Shown here one piece after another: positions 9,862-19,321 of a stretch of DNA of 64,000 nucleotides. Source of the stretch: Methylobacterium terrae (lineage in GTDB: Bacteria > Pseudomonadota > Alphaproteobacteria > Rhizobiales > Beijerinckiaceae); the NCBI RefSeq assembly GCF_003173755.1, contig NZ_CP029553.1:1512501-1576500 (forward strand), given 5' to 3'. Under the pieces are notes generated by a model that was not told where the DNA came from, ran no database searches, and worked only from the letters and a program-made list of their open reading frames with translations. A program made the translations under genes and the position numbers. Numbering within the stretch: position 1 is the first letter of the stretch; the number at the start of each line of letters is the position of its first letter.

Positions 9862-9868
9862 CCTCGCC

Positions 9869-11770
9869 ATGTCCATCTCCAACCGCAAGCCCGGCGAGAA
9901 GCGCGAGTCCGTCGCCGAGCCGCTGAAGCGCTCGGTGGCCGGGACGCTGCGGGCCATCGCCCGCAAGGCCGAGATCGAGGTCACCTTCGCGACCGACCGG
10001 CCGGCGCTGACCGGCGACAAGGCCCGCCTGCCCGAGCCGCCGCGCAAGCTCAGCCCCGGCGACGTCGCGATCCTGCGCGGCCACGCCGATTCGATGGCGC
10101 TCCGCCTCGCCTGCCACGACAACGCCGTCCACCGGCGCCTGGCGCCCGAGAACGCCGCCGCCCGCGCGGTCTACGACGCGGTCGAGCAGGCCCGGGTCGA
10201 GGCGATCGGCTCGCGGCGGATGGCGGGTGTGGCCGGCAACCTCACGGCGATGCTGGAGGACCGCTACCACCGCGGCGGCAAGTACGAGGAGATCACCGAC
10301 CGCGCCGACGCGCCTTTGGAAGACGCGGTCGCCCTGATGGTGCGCGAGCGCCTGACCGGCCAGGCCCCGCCGCAGGCCGCGCAACGCATCGTGGGCTTGT
10401 GGCGCGAGTTCATCGAGGACCGGGCCGGGCGCAACCTCGACGGTCTGACGGGCAGCATCGAGGACCAGCGCGCCTTCGCCCGCTCGGTGCGCGACCTGCT
10501 CTCCTCGCTCGACATGGCGGACGAGGCTCCCCTCGACCCCGACGACGAGGAGAACGACGACGAGAACGAGGCCGAGTCGGACGAGCAGCAGGCCGGCGAG
10601 GGCGAGGCCGAGCAGCAGAGCCAGGGCGACCGGGCCGAGATGGAGGTCTCGGACGAGGCTTCCGACGAGATCGAGGATGGCGCCACCGAGGCCGCCGACG
10701 CGCCCTCGGGCGAGCTGCCGGAGGATGCCGAGGACGCCGATTCGGAGGAGGCCTCCGAGTCCTGGCGCCCGCCGGGCCCGCGGGCGAACGAGCCCCGGGG
10801 CCCGGACTACAAGGTCTTCTCGCAGAAATACGACGAGGTCATCCACGCCGAGGACCTGTGCGACGCCGACGAGCTGGCGCGCCTGCGCTCCTACCTCGAC
10901 AAGCAGCTCGCCCACCTGCAGGGCGTGGTCGGGCGCCTCGCCAACCGCCTGCAGCGGCGCCTGCTGGCGCAGCAGAACCGCGCCTGGGAGTTCGACCTCG
11001 AGGAAGGCCAGCTCGATCCGGCCCGCCTCGTGCGCGTCGTGATCGACCCCTACCAGCCGCTCTCGTTCAAGCACGAGAAGGACACCAACTTCCGCGATAC
11101 GGTCGTCACCCTGCTCCTCGACAATTCGGGCTCGATGCGCGGCCGGCCGATCACCGTCGCGGCGACCTGCGCCGACATCCTCGCCCGCACGCTGGAGCGC
11201 TGCGGCGTCAAGGTCGAGATCCTGGGCTTCACGACGCGGGCCTGGAAGGGCGGGCAGTCGCGCGAGGCGTGGCTGCAATCGGGCAAGCCGCCGACCCCGG
11301 GCCGGCTCAACGACCTGCGCCACATCGTCTACAAGTCGGCCGACGCGCCGTGGCGCCGGGCGCGCAAGAATCTCGGCCTGATGATGCGCGAGGGCCTGCT
11401 CAAGGAGAACATCGACGGCGAGGCCCTGGACTGGGCCCACAAGCGCCTGCTCGGCCGGCCCGAGCAGCGCCGGATCCTGATGGTGATCTCCGACGGCGCG
11501 CCGGTCGACGACTCGACCCTCTCGGTCAATCCGGGCAACTACCTCGAGCGCCACCTGCGCTACGTCATCGACGAGATCGAGACCCGCTCGCCCGTCGAGC
11601 TGCTCGCCATCGGCATCGGCCACGACGTGACCCGCTACTACCGCCGCGCGGTCACCATCATCGACGCCGAGGAACTCGGCGGCGTGATGACCGAGAAGCT
11701 CGCCGAGTTGTTCGACGAGGACGGCGGCCCGGTGCCGGTGCGCCGCATGGCGGCGGGCGGGCGGCGCTGA
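9869..11770 (+). CDS. cobT: Cobaltochelatase subunit CobT
   Basis: 633 residues, normal for CobT. It has an N-terminal helical region, a long acidic linker (about 225-305, rich in Asp/Glu), and a C-terminal von Willebrand A-type domain with an intact MIDAS site D418-x-S420-x-S422 in LLDNSGSM. It partners CobS in the ATP-dependent cobalt chelatase. It lies 7 bases after the DUF29 gene, so transcription with cobS is likely. A repeat element and a terminator follow. Confidence 0.96.
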   Translation: MSISNRKPGEKRESVAEPLKRSVAGTLRAIARKAEIEVTFATDRPALTGDKARLPEPPRKLSPGDVAILRGHADSMALRLACHDNAVHRRLAPENAAARAVYDAVEQARVEAIGSRRMAGVAGNLTAMLEDRYHRGGKYEEITDRADAPLEDAVALMVRERLTGQAPPQAAQRIVGLWREFIEDRAGRNLDGLTGSIEDQRAFARSVRDLLSSLDMADEAPLDPDDEENDDENEAESDEQQAGEGEAEQQSQGDRAEMEVSDEASDEIEDGATEAADAPSGELPEDAEDADSEEASESWRPPGPRANEPRGPDYKVFSQKYDEVIHAEDLCDADELARLRSYLDKQLAHLQGVVGRLANRLQRRLLAQQNRAWEFDLEEGQLDPARLVRVVIDPYQPLSFKHEKDTNFRDTVVTLLLDNSGSMRGRPITVAATCADILARTLERCGVKVEILGFTTRAWKGGQSREAWLQSGKPPTPGRLNDLRHIVYKSADAPWRRARKNLGLMMREGLLKENIDGEALDWAHKRLLGRPEQRRILMVISDGAPVDDSTLSVNPGNYLERHLRYVIDEIETRSPVELLAIGIGHDVTRYYRRAVTIIDAEELGGVMTEKLAELFDEDGGPVPVRRMAAGGRR

Positions 11771-11782
11771 CGATTAGTGGCA

Positions 11783-11919
11783 ATCCCATTCGCGACCTCA
11801 TCCTGACGTGTCAGTCGATTGAAAATCGACTGGGAGGGCTCCAGAGGTCCCGGCGAGCGCTGGAGCCCTCCTTCGAGGCTCCCTCCGGTCGCACCTCAGG
11901 ATGAGGTCCCAGATGGGAT
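11783..11919. repeat. Nested intergenic palindromic element (REP-like)
   Basis: Between cobT and rpmB. An outer inverted repeat (ACCTCATCCTGA at 11795-11806 against TCAGGATGAGGT at 11896-11907, extended imperfectly to CCCATT / ATGGGAT) encloses a perfect 12-bp inverted repeat (GGAGGGCTCCAG 11833-11844 / CTGGAGCCCTCC 11860-11871) and a 7-bp one (GTCGATT 11814-11820 / AATCGAC 11824-11830). There is no ORF. The form is that of dispersed intergenic repeats of Methylobacterium and Bradyrhizobium relatives. Confidence 0.7.
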
Positions 11920-11953
11920 GAACGATTTCGTCGGCATGCCACGTGTCCAATAC

Positions 11954-11995
11954 AAAAAGCCCCCGGGCGCCGCTGGCGCATCCGGGGGCTTTTTT
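11954..11995. terminator. Bidirectional terminator between cobT and rpmB
   Basis: AAAAA, then an 8-bp GC stem (GCCCCCGG 11959-11966 / CCGGGGGC 11982-11989), then TTTTTT (11990-11995). The T-runs on both strands let it end cobT from the left and rpmB from the right. Confidence 0.85.
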
Positions 11996-12042
11996 CGCAA
12001 CAGTCCGTAACGAAGGAGGCGCCGGGCGCCTCCGCCGACGAC

Positions 12043-12333
12043 TCAGGCCGCCTCGGCGAGCTTCTTCTCGATCTCGCGCTTCAGCAGGCGGGCGTTCTGC
12101 GACAGGTCGGTCTCGCCGGCCTTGATCAGGAACGCGTCGAGACCGCCGCGGTGCTCGACCGAGCGCAGGGCGTTCGCCGAGACGCGCAGGCGCACCGAGC
12201 GGCCGAGCGTGTCGGAGAGCAGCGTGACGTTGCACAGGTTCGGCAGGAACCGGCGCTTGGTCTTGTGGTTCGAGTGGCTCACGAGGTGGCCGGTGAGCAC
12301 CCCCTTACCGGTGAGCTCGCAGCGACGCGACAT
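12043..12333 (-). CDS. rpmB: 50S ribosomal protein L28
   Basis: 96 residues, starting [11 protein letters not shown] at 12333; longer in-frame starts are not family-like. bL28 signature: [15 protein letters not shown], followed by the alphaproteobacterial C-terminal helix. It is a structural protein of the large subunit. A promoter candidate is at 12448-12476 and a terminator at 11954-11995, so it forms a single-gene unit. The rpmB / DUF3108 / helicase neighbourhood is conserved in related bacteria. Confidence 0.97.
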   Translation of the reverse strand: MSRRCELTGKGVLTGHLVSHSNHKTKRRFLPNLCNVTLLSDTLGRSVRLRVSANALRSVEHRGGLDAFLIKAGETDLSQNARLLKREIEKKLAEAA

Positions 12334-12447
12334 GGTCTGTATCCTCAACTGGTCTTCGTTCGGCGAGGGACCACGCAACGCGAGAGCCGGGCGTGCTGCG
12401 CACCCCGGCATGGACCGGACCCCGCGAAGTCCCTGGAAAGCACGCGC

Positions 12448-12476
12448 CTATAGAGTCGGAAGGCGGGTCTCGTCAA
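12448..12476 (-). promoter_or_regulatory. Sigma70-type promoter of rpmB
   Basis: Minus strand: TTGACG (-35, 12471-12476), 17-base spacer, CTATAG (-10, 12448-12453). The predicted start is near 12441, giving a leader of about 108 bases before the rpmB ATG. Confidence 0.7.
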
Positions 12477-12613
12477 GGTGCGGGTACCGGCGCGGGCCGG
12501 ACGGCGCCGGCCTCGGTCCCCGGGTCCGAGACGATCCGTTAACCCTGATCGCGTCACGATAGGGCCGGATTTTCCCCGCTTCATCGGCGACGGTGATCGA
12601 GATCGGTTCCACG

Positions 12614-13507
12614 ATGCGTTCCAAGGCTCTCCTCTCGCTCGCCTTCGCGGCGGGGCTCGCCCTCCCGGCCGGCGAGGCGGCGCAGGCCGCGCGGGGCCGC
12701 GCCCCGAAGGCCGGCGAGACCGCCGTCACGGTGGATTACGGCATCATGCTCGCGGGCGTTCCGATCGGGACCGCGCAGGTGTCCGGCGCGATCGAGGGCC
12801 AGCGCTACACGATGGATGTCAGCGCCCGCCTCACCGGGCTCGTCGGGGCGATCACCGGCGGCTACGGCTCGGGACGGGCGAGCGGGACGGTCGCGGCCAG
12901 GCCGGTGCCGGCCGCCTTCGCGCTCTCCTCCCACAGCGCCAGCGCCTCGATCACCGTGCGCATGGCGCTCGCCCGCGGCAACGTGGTGGCCTCCGACATC
13001 GCCCCGCCGCTGGTGCCGGATCCCGAGCGGGTGACGGTGAGCGAGGTCCACAAGCGCGGCATCATCGATCCGGTCAGCGCCCTGATGATGCCGGCGCAGG
13101 GGCGGGGCGACCTCACCGACCCGCAGAACTGCAACCGCACCATCCCGGTGTTCGACGGCGCCAGCCGGTTCAACGTCGTGCTCAGCTACGGCGAGACCCG
13201 CAGCATCCAGAAGCCCGGCTATGCCGGCCCGGTCCTGGTCTGCAACGCCCGCTACCAGCCGATCGCCGGCCACCGGCCGGACCGGCCGGGGGTGAAGTTC
13301 ATGGAGGACAACACCGAGATGTCGGTGTGGCTCGCCCCCGTCGAGGGCGCGCGGGTGCTGCTCCCTCTGCGCATCGCCGTGCGCACCCAGCTCGGCCTCA
13401 ACATCATCGAGGCGACGCGCTGGTCGCAGAGCGGCGGCCGGGGCGCCCCGGACGCCACCGTCCAGGCCGCCGCGCAGGCGCCGGAGACGCCGACGGACGG
13501 GCGCTGA
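12614..13507 (+). CDS. DUF3108 domain-containing exported protein
   Basis: 297 residues from the ATG at 12614 (MRSKALLSLAFAAGLALPAG), which gives a clean signal peptide; an in-frame start 21 bases upstream is less likely. The mature part matches DUF3108 (VDYGIMLAGVPIGTAQ, then a beta-rich domain; CNRTIPVFDGASRFNV; VCNARYQPIAGHRP). Probably periplasmic; function unknown. A small exported protein and the helicase follow on the same strand. Confidence 0.88.
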   Translation: MRSKALLSLAFAAGLALPAGEAAQAARGRAPKAGETAVTVDYGIMLAGVPIGTAQVSGAIEGQRYTMDVSARLTGLVGAITGGYGSGRASGTVAARPVPAAFALSSHSASASITVRMALARGNVVASDIAPPLVPDPERVTVSEVHKRGIIDPVSALMMPAQGRGDLTDPQNCNRTIPVFDGASRFNVVLSYGETRSIQKPGYAGPVLVCNARYQPIAGHRPDRPGVKFMEDNTEMSVWLAPVEGARVLLPLRIAVRTQLGLNIIEATRWSQSGGRGAPDATVQAAAQAPETPTDGR

Positions 13508-13513
13508 GCCCCG

Positions 13514-13852
13514 ATGCGCGCCCTCGCCCCCCTGCCCCTCCTCCTGGCGCTCGCAACCCTTCCGGCGCTGGCGCAGGGGCCCGTACCGGACTTCGCGCCG
13601 GGGCCCGATTGCGGCGGCGACGCCTATTCCTCGGCGACGATCGGCACCAACCCGCCCGGGCCCCTGACCGCGGTGCCGGACACGCTCTGCCCCGACCTGG
13701 ACCAGGGCCGGGCGCCGAGCACGCGCATCGAGATCATCGCCCCCGGCCTGGGCCCGCAGGGTCCTTATGGCGATCGCTACGCCCCCGCCCCATATGACGG
13801 GAGGCCGCTGCTCGGGCCACGGCCGCGGGGCGGCCGCGATCCGGTGCGCTGA
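13514..13852 (+). CDS. Small exported Pro/Gly-rich hypothetical protein
   Basis: 112 residues, starting 7 bases after the DUF3108 stop. The signal peptide MRALAPLPLLLALATLPALA is followed by a short Pro/Gly/Asp-rich mature region with two cysteines. No family recognised. Tight spacing suggests one transcript with the DUF3108 gene. Confidence 0.65.
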   Translation: MRALAPLPLLLALATLPALAQGPVPDFAPGPDCGGDAYSSATIGTNPPGPLTAVPDTLCPDLDQGRAPSTRIEIIAPGLGPQGPYGDRYAPAPYDGRPLLGPRPRGGRDPVR

Positions 13853-13942
13853 AGGGGTCGCGCGACGATCCCGGCGCCGGCCCCGGGACGGCGCGGCGAT
13901 CCCTGCCGGAGCCTTCAGCCCCGAGGATGTCTGTCCCGCCCG

Positions 13943-16900
13943 ATGACGCGCCGCTCCCTCTCACCGCAGGCCCGCTTGCACGGCGCCACGGCGGTGCTCG
14001 GTCCCACCAATACCGGCAAGACCCACCTCGCCATCGAGCGGATGCTCGGCCACCCGACCGGGATGATCGGGCTGCCGCTGCGGCTGCTCGCCCGTGAGGT
14101 CTATCACCGCGTGGTCGAGCGGGTCGGACCGGAGCGGGTCGCCCTCGTCACCGGCGAGGAGAAGATCAAGCCGAACCGGCCGAGCTACTGGATCTGCACC
14201 GCCGAGGCGATGCCGCGGGACAACCCCGTGGACTTCGTCGGCATCGACGAGATCCAGCTCGGCGCCGACCGCGACCGCGGCCACACCTTCACCGACCGGC
14301 TGCTGCACCAGCGCGGCCGCGAGGAGACGCTGCTGATCGGCTCGGCCACGATGGAACCGCTAGTCAAGTCGCTGATCCCGGGCATCCACGTCACCACCCG
14401 GCCGCGCCTGTCGCAGCTGAGCTTCGCCGGCAGCCGCAAGCTCTCCCGCCTGCCCCACCGCAGCGCCATCGTGGCGTTCTCGGCGGAGGAGGTCTACGCC
14501 ATCGCCGAGTTGCTGCGGCGCCAGCGCGGCGGCGCGGCGGTGGTGCTCGGGGCGCTGTCGCCGCGCACCCGCAACGCCCAGGTCGAACTCTACCAGTCCG
14601 GCGAGGTCGACTACCTGGTGGCGACCGACGCCGTCGGCATGGGGCTCAACCTCGACGTCGACCACGTCGCCTTCGCGTCGAACCGCAAGTACGACGGCAC
14701 GCGCTTTCGCGACCTCTCCCCCTCCGAGATGGCGCAGATCGCGGGACGGGCCGGGCGCCACCTGCGCGACGGCACCTTCGGCACCACCGGCCGCTGCCCG
14801 CCGATGGAGGCCGAGATGGTCGAGGCGCTGGAGGGCCACACCTTCGAGCCGCTGCGGGTGCTGCAGTGGCGCAACCCGGACCTCGATTTCGGCTCGATCG
14901 AAGGCTTGCGCCGCAGCCTCGCCGAGCATCCGAGCGAGCGCGGCCTGACCCGGGCGCCGACCGGCGACGACGAGGCCGCCCTCGACCTCCTGGCCAAGGA
15001 GGACGACATCCGCGACTACGCGACCTCGCGCAGCGCGGTCGAGCGGCTCTGGGCGGTGTGTGGCGTGCCGGATTACCGGAAATCCGCGATCCAGACCCAT
15101 GCCGACCTCATCTCCCAGCTGTTCCGCTTCCTGATGCGGGGCTTGGCCGGGCGGATCCCGGTCGACTGGTTCGCCCAGCACGTCGCGATGGTCGACCGCA
15201 CCGACGGCGACATCGACGCGCTGTCGCAGCGCATCGCCCACGTGCGCACGTGGACCTACGTCGCGAACCGTCCCGACTGGCTCGCCGACCCGGAGCATTG
15301 GCAGGGCGAGACGCGTCGGGTAGAGGACAGGCTGTCCGACGCCCTGCACGAGCGGCTGGCGAGTCGATTCGTCGATCGGCGCACCAGCGTGCTGATGCGG
15401 CGCCTGAGAGAGAATACCATGTTGGAAGCTGAGATCACCGCGGGCGGCGACGTGACGGTCGAGGGACAGCACGTCGGCCACCTGCACGGATTCCAGTTCG
15501 TGCCGGATCCCGGCGCCGAGGGCCAGGAAGCCAAGACCCTGCGCAGCGCCGCCGAGAAGGCGCTGGCGAGCGAGATCGAGGCGCGGGCCGACCGGTTCGC
15601 CGCCGCGGCGGACGCGGCTCTCGTGCTCTCGAACGACGGCACGATCCGCTGGACCGGCAACCCGGTCGCCAAGCTCGTCCCGGGCGAGAAGCTCTACGCG
15701 CCGGGCCTGCGCCTGCTCGCCGACGAGCAGCTCGCGGGTCCCGCCCGCGAGAAGGTCGAGACCCGGCTGAACGCCTGGCTCAAGGCCCACATCGTGCGCC
15801 TGCTCGGCCCGGCCCTCGAGCTCGAGACCGCCGCCGACCTGACGGGGCTCGCCCGCGGCATCGGCTTCCAGGTCGCGGAGGCCCTCGGCGTGCTCGAGCG
15901 CGCCAAGGTGCTCAACGAGATGCGCAGCCTCGACCAGGAGGGCCGCGGGGCGCTGCGCAAGCACGGCGTGCGCTTCGGCGCCTACCACATCACGATGCCG
16001 GCGCTCCTGAAGCCCGCGCCCCGCACGCTCGCGGCGCAGCTCTGGGCGCTGCACAACGGCGGCCTCGACCAGCGCGGCCTCGACGAGATCGCGCATCTCG
16101 CCGGCTCCGGCCGCACCTCGATGCCGGTCGATCCCGAGATCGCCAAGGGCCTCTACCGCGCGGCGGGCTTCCGGGTCTGCGGCGGCCGGGCGGTGCGCGT
16201 CGACATCCTCGAGCGCCTGGCCGACCTGATCCGACCGGCGATCGCCTACGTGCCCGGCACCACCCCGGGCGAGCCGCCCCCGGGCGCGGCCGACAAGGAC
16301 GGCTTCGTGCCGACCGTCGGCATGACCTCGCTCGTCGGCTGCTCGGGCGAGGACTTCGCCTCGATCCTGAAATCGCTCGGCTACGTCGTCGACCGCCGGC
16401 CCGGCCCGGCGATCACCGTGGCGCTCCGCCCGTCCGCCCCGACGGTACCGGTGCAGCCGAAGACGGCGGAGGGCGCCGAGCCCGAGGCTGCGGCGGACGC
16501 CGCGACCGCCGAGGAGGCCCAGGCCGACGCGTCGGCCGAAGCGCTTCCGGCAGAGGCCGAGGACGGTGGCGCCGATCCGGCGGGCACGGAAGCGCCGGCC
16601 GGGGAACTCCAGGCCGAAGCGGCCGCGACCGGGGAGACTGCGCCCGAGGAAACTGCGACCGGGGAGACCTCGACCGAGGACGCCCCGGCGGCCGAAGCCG
16701 AGGCCGTGCCTGAGCCGGTCCAGGCCGAGGCGGCGGCTCCGGCCGAGGCAAGCACCGGGGCGGCTCCCGAGGAGCAGGCGCCCGCAGAGCAGGCTTCCGT
16801 GGACGCGGCCGAGGCCGCGCCGGCGGAACCGGTCGCGGAAGCCGGCACGGACGAGGCCGTCGCGGCCGCGTCCGACGAGGCCGCCGAAGCCGCGGACGCG

Positions 16901-17440
16901 CCGGGCGAGCCCGCCGCGCCGGCGGAGCCGGTCGTCATCGAGGTGTGGCGGATGCACCGCCACCAGCGCAGCCACGCGCCGCGCCACCAGGGCCGCGGCC
17001 GGCCCGAGGGACAGGGACAAGGACAGCGCGACGGCCAGCGCGACCGCTTCCGCGGCGTCCCGCGCCCGGAGGGCGGCGAGGGTGCGCCGGCCGAGCAGCG
17101 CGCCCACCGCTCCGGCCCGCGCGAGGGCCAGCGCTGGGGCGACCGGCGTCCCGCCGACAATCGTCCCGCCGGCGAGGGGAGGCCCGAGAACCGCGTCGAG
17201 GGCCGTGGCGAGAACCGGGGCGGCGAGGGCCGTCGCGACGGGCGTCCCCCGCGCGGGCCGCATCCGGGCGGGCGCGACGGCGGTCGGCCGCCCCAGGACC
17301 GGCGCGACGCCCCGCGCAACGGCGGCATGCACGACGCGCGCCCGCCCCGGCGCGAGCGCGCCCCGGACCCGGATTCGCCCTTCGCGAAGCTCCTCGCCCT
17401 CAAGGCGCAGATGGAGTCGCGGGACGGCGACAAGCGCTGA
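13943..17440 (+). CDS. SUV3-like superfamily 2 RNA helicase with long disordered tail
   Basis: 1165 residues. The helicase core lies in about residues 1-400: Walker A GPTNTGKT (20-27), DEIQ box in GIDEIQLG, SAT motif (IGSATME), and motif VI QIAGRAGRH. This is the bacterial relative of mitochondrial SUV3 (SUPV3L1), which unwinds RNA for degradation. After the helical C-terminal domains (to about 830) comes an Ala/Glu/Pro low-complexity stretch (about 830-1000) and an Arg/Gly-rich tail (about 1000-1140, repeated RxGxGR, GENRG) ending in a conserved-looking SPFAKLLALKAQMES. The tail probably binds RNA or partners such as RNase E (inferred). The S4 protein follows after 6 bases. Confidence 0.92.
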   Translation: MTRRSLSPQARLHGATAVLGPTNTGKTHLAIERMLGHPTGMIGLPLRLLAREVYHRVVERVGPERVALVTGEEKIKPNRPSYWICTAEAMPRDNPVDFVGIDEIQLGADRDRGHTFTDRLLHQRGREETLLIGSATMEPLVKSLIPGIHVTTRPRLSQLSFAGSRKLSRLPHRSAIVAFSAEEVYAIAELLRRQRGGAAVVLGALSPRTRNAQVELYQSGEVDYLVATDAVGMGLNLDVDHVAFASNRKYDGTRFRDLSPSEMAQIAGRAGRHLRDGTFGTTGRCPPMEAEMVEALEGHTFEPLRVLQWRNPDLDFGSIEGLRRSLAEHPSERGLTRAPTGDDEAALDLLAKEDDIRDYATSRSAVERLWAVCGVPDYRKSAIQTHADLISQLFRFLMRGLAGRIPVDWFAQHVAMVDRTDGDIDALSQRIAHVRTWTYVANRPDWLADPEHWQGETRRVEDRLSDALHERLASRFVDRRTSVLMRRLRENTMLEAEITAGGDVTVEGQHVGHLHGFQFVPDPGAEGQEAKTLRSAAEKALASEIEARADRFAAAADAALVLSNDGTIRWTGNPVAKLVPGEKLYAPGLRLLADEQLAGPAREKVETRLNAWLKAHIVRLLGPALELETAADLTGLARGIGFQVAEALGVLERAKVLNEMRSLDQEGRGALRKHGVRFGAYHITMPALLKPAPRTLAAQLWALHNGGLDQRGLDEIAHLAGSGRTSMPVDPEIAKGLYRAAGFRVCGGRAVRVDILERLADLIRPAIAYVPGTTPGEPPPGAADKDGFVPTVGMTSLVGCSGEDFASILKSLGYVVDRRPGPAITVALRPSAPTVPVQPKTAEGAEPEAAADAATAEEAQADASAEALPAEAEDGGADPAGTEAPAGELQAEAAATGETAPEETATGETSTEDAPAAEAEAVPEPVQAEAAAPAEASTGAAPEEQAPAEQASVDAAEAAPAEPVAEAGTDEAVAAASDEAAEAADAPGEPAAPAEPVVIEVWRMHRHQRSHAPRHQGRGRPEGQGQGQRDGQRDRFRGVPRPEGGEGAPAEQRAHRSGPREGQRWGDRRPADNRPAGEGRPENRVEGRGENRGGEGRRDGRPPRGPHPGGRDGGRPPQDRRDAPRNGGMHDARPPRRERAPDPDSPFAKLLALKAQMESRDGDKR

Positions 17441-17446
17441 CCAGCG

Positions 17447-17755
17447 ATGCGCGCGGACCGTCAGCGCCTCGACAAGTGGCTGTGGTTCGCGCGCTTCGCC
17501 AAGACGCGCTCGCTCGCCGCGCGCCTGATCGCGGACGGTTTCGTGCGGGTGAACGGCCAGCGCGCCGACGCCCCCTCGAAGGCGCTCGCGGTCGGCGACG
17601 TCGTCACGGTCGCCGCCCAGCACGGGACGGCGGCGGTGCGGGTGGTCGATCTCGGCCTGCGCCGGGGGCCCGCCCCCGAGGCCCGGCTGCTCTACGCCGA
17701 CCTCTCGGCCGACCTCTCGGCTGATCGCCTGGCCGACGAGGCCGGTCCGCGCTGA
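17447..17755 (+). CDS. S4 domain RNA-binding protein (Hsp15-like)
   Basis: 102 residues. The S4 RNA-binding motif at the N-terminus ([28 protein letters not shown]) is full length for the HslR/Hsp15-like group, which in E. coli rescues stalled 50S-nascent-chain complexes. It starts 6 bases after the helicase stop and is very probably co-transcribed with it. A short repeat ([10 protein letters not shown]) lies near the C-terminus. Confidence 0.9.
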   Translation: MRADRQRLDKWLWFARFAKTRSLAARLIADGFVRVNGQRADAPSKALAVGDVVTVAAQHGTAAVRVVDLGLRRGPAPEARLLYADLSADLSADRLADEAGPR

Positions 17756-17913
17756 AGCGTGACGCGAAGGCGACGCCCGCCCGCAACGCGTGCCCGGCGC
17801 GCCTCCACGACCACGGGGCGGCTTGCAAGCCCGCCCTGCCGGGTCTAAGGCCCGCCGACATGCCCGGGCGCCGCTGCCGAGCGCTCATCCTGCCTTCGAG
17901 GTTTCACCGGCCC

Positions 17914-18252
17914 ATGACCTACGTCGTCACCGACAACTGCATCAAGTGCAAGTACATGGACTGCGTGGAAGTGTGTCCGGTCGACTGCTTCTACGAGGGC
18001 GAGAACATGCTCGTCATCCAGCCGGACGAGTGCATCGATTGCGGCGTGTGCGAGCCCGAATGCCCGGCCGAGGCGATCAAGCCCGACACCGAGCCGGGCC
18101 TTGAGAGCTGGCTGAAGCTCAACGCCGACATGGCGAAGAGCTGGCCCAACATCACCCAGAAGAAGGCCGCGCCCGCCGACGCCAAGGAGTGGGACGGCAA
18201 GCCCGGCAAGCTCGAGGCCCACTTCTCGGCCAACCCGGGTTCGGGCGACTGA
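17914..18252 (+). CDS. fdxA: 7Fe ferredoxin FdxA
   Basis: 112 residues from the ATG at 17914 ([12 protein letters not shown]), the invariant start of FdxA; the longer in-frame reading from 17860 is rejected. Cysteines C9, C12, C17, C21 and C25 plus C40, C43, C46 and C50 fit one [3Fe-4S] and one [4Fe-4S] cluster. It is a soluble electron carrier. Upstream TTGCAA (17823-17828) and TAAGGC (17846-17851) with 17 bases between could be its promoter. The fdxA-carD order is conserved in alphaproteobacteria. Confidence 0.96.
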   Translation: MTYVVTDNCIKCKYMDCVEVCPVDCFYEGENMLVIQPDECIDCGVCEPECPAEAIKPDTEPGLESWLKLNADMAKSWPNITQKKAAPADAKEWDGKPGKLEAHFSANPGSGD

Positions 18253-18696
18253 GCGACGGGGCGGGATCGCCGAGGTCCCGCCGCGGCCTCCGTCCGGCGG
18301 TCCCTTCCGGGATCGCATGGCGGGTCTGCGAAAGCCTCGCCAAGCTGGTGATATAGGGTGCAAGGTGCCTGCGCAGCCATGCCGGGTGCCTGAATTTTTT
18401 TGATTTTCAGGCCTCTTCGTGCTAGGTTCCTGATCGCCGTCGCTTTTCGTCCGACGTGCTGCCTTCGTCCACCGAGCGGGAATTTTTCGATGGGACGAGG
18501 CGGCATGCGATCAGCCGAGGTGGATCTTATCCGGTCCGCAGCGCGTTCGGACGTTCCTTAGCTATGGTTTGACAGGGACTGGCGGGCGGCCCTCGGGACG
18601 TCCGGCAGGCGCGTATTTTTCGCCGGGCGCCCTGACCCGGATGAACGATCCGGTCGCGGACATTGCCGCGAACGGTGACCTGGAGGCCTCCCCCGC
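18253..18696. other. Long intergenic region upstream of carD
   Basis: 444 bases with no convincing ORF. It holds an AT-rich inverted repeat (GCCTGAA 18388-18394 / TTCAGGC 18406-18412, with seven T in the loop), a TTGACA at 18569-18574 without a good -10 at the right distance, and a poly-T patch at 18616-18620. The carD ATG follows CTGGAGG. This may be a long regulated leader; no known riboswitch recognised. Confidence 0.4.
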
Positions 18697-19290
18697 ATGA
18701 CGACCGCCAAGAAGACGACAGCCGCCCGGCAGGGCTTCAAGACCGGCGAAGCGATCGTGTATCCGGCTCACGGCGTCGGCCGCATCACGGCCATCGAGGA
18801 GCAGGAGATCGCCGGGTACAAGCTCGAGCTGTTCGTGGTGTCGTTCGAGAAGGACAAGATGGTCCTGCGGGTCCCGACCGCCAAGGCGAACTCGGTCGGC
18901 ATGCGCAAGCTCGCCGAGCCCGAGCTGGTCAAGAAGGCGCTCGACGTGCTCACCGGCCGCGCCCGGGTGAAGCGCACGATGTGGTCGCGCCGGGCCCAGG
19001 AATACGAGGCGAAGATCAATTCCGGCGACCTGATCGCCGTCACCGAGGTGGTGCGCGACCTCTTCCGCTCCGACGCCCAGCCCGAGCAGTCCTACTCCGA
19101 GCGTCAGCTCTACGAGGCCGCCCTCGACCGGGTGGTGCGCGAGATCGCGGCGGTCAACCGCATCACCGACACCGAGTCGCTCAAGCTCATCGAGCAGAGC
19201 CTCGCCAAGTCGCCGCGCCGCGCCAAGGGCGCCGAGGCCGAAGCCGAGGCCGACGGCGAGGATCTTCAGGACGAGGCCGAGGCCGCCTGA
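18697..19290 (+). CDS. CarD family transcriptional regulator
   Basis: 197 residues. The N-terminal RNA polymerase-interacting domain (FKTGEAIVYPAHGVGRITAIE, then KMVLRVPTAK) and helical C-terminal DNA-binding domain (VKRTMWSRRAQEYEAKINSGD) are typical of CarD/CdnL; the last 30 residues are acidic and Ala/Glu-rich. CarD stabilises the RNA polymerase open complex at many promoters, including rRNA promoters. The position between fdxA and rpoH2 is conserved. A terminator hairpin follows. Confidence 0.95.
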   Translation: MTTAKKTTAARQGFKTGEAIVYPAHGVGRITAIEEQEIAGYKLELFVVSFEKDKMVLRVPTAKANSVGMRKLAEPELVKKALDVLTGRARVKRTMWSRRAQEYEAKINSGDLIAVTEVVRDLFRSDAQPEQSYSERQLYEAALDRVVREIAAVNRITDTESLKLIEQSLAKSPRRAKGAEAEAEADGEDLQDEAEAA

Positions 19291-19321
19291 GCCTCCGCCC
19301 GCCCCCATCGAGACGAACGAG

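Noticed and set aside
14360..17623. Minus-strand open frame of 1087 codons
   Set aside because: It lies opposite the SUV3-like helicase and reads as Arg/Gly/Ala/Val low-complexity sequence with no motifs: an open shadow frame caused by high GC.
18569..18610. TTGACA as carD promoter
   Set aside because: No acceptable -10 hexamer 16-18 bases downstream (CTCGGG).
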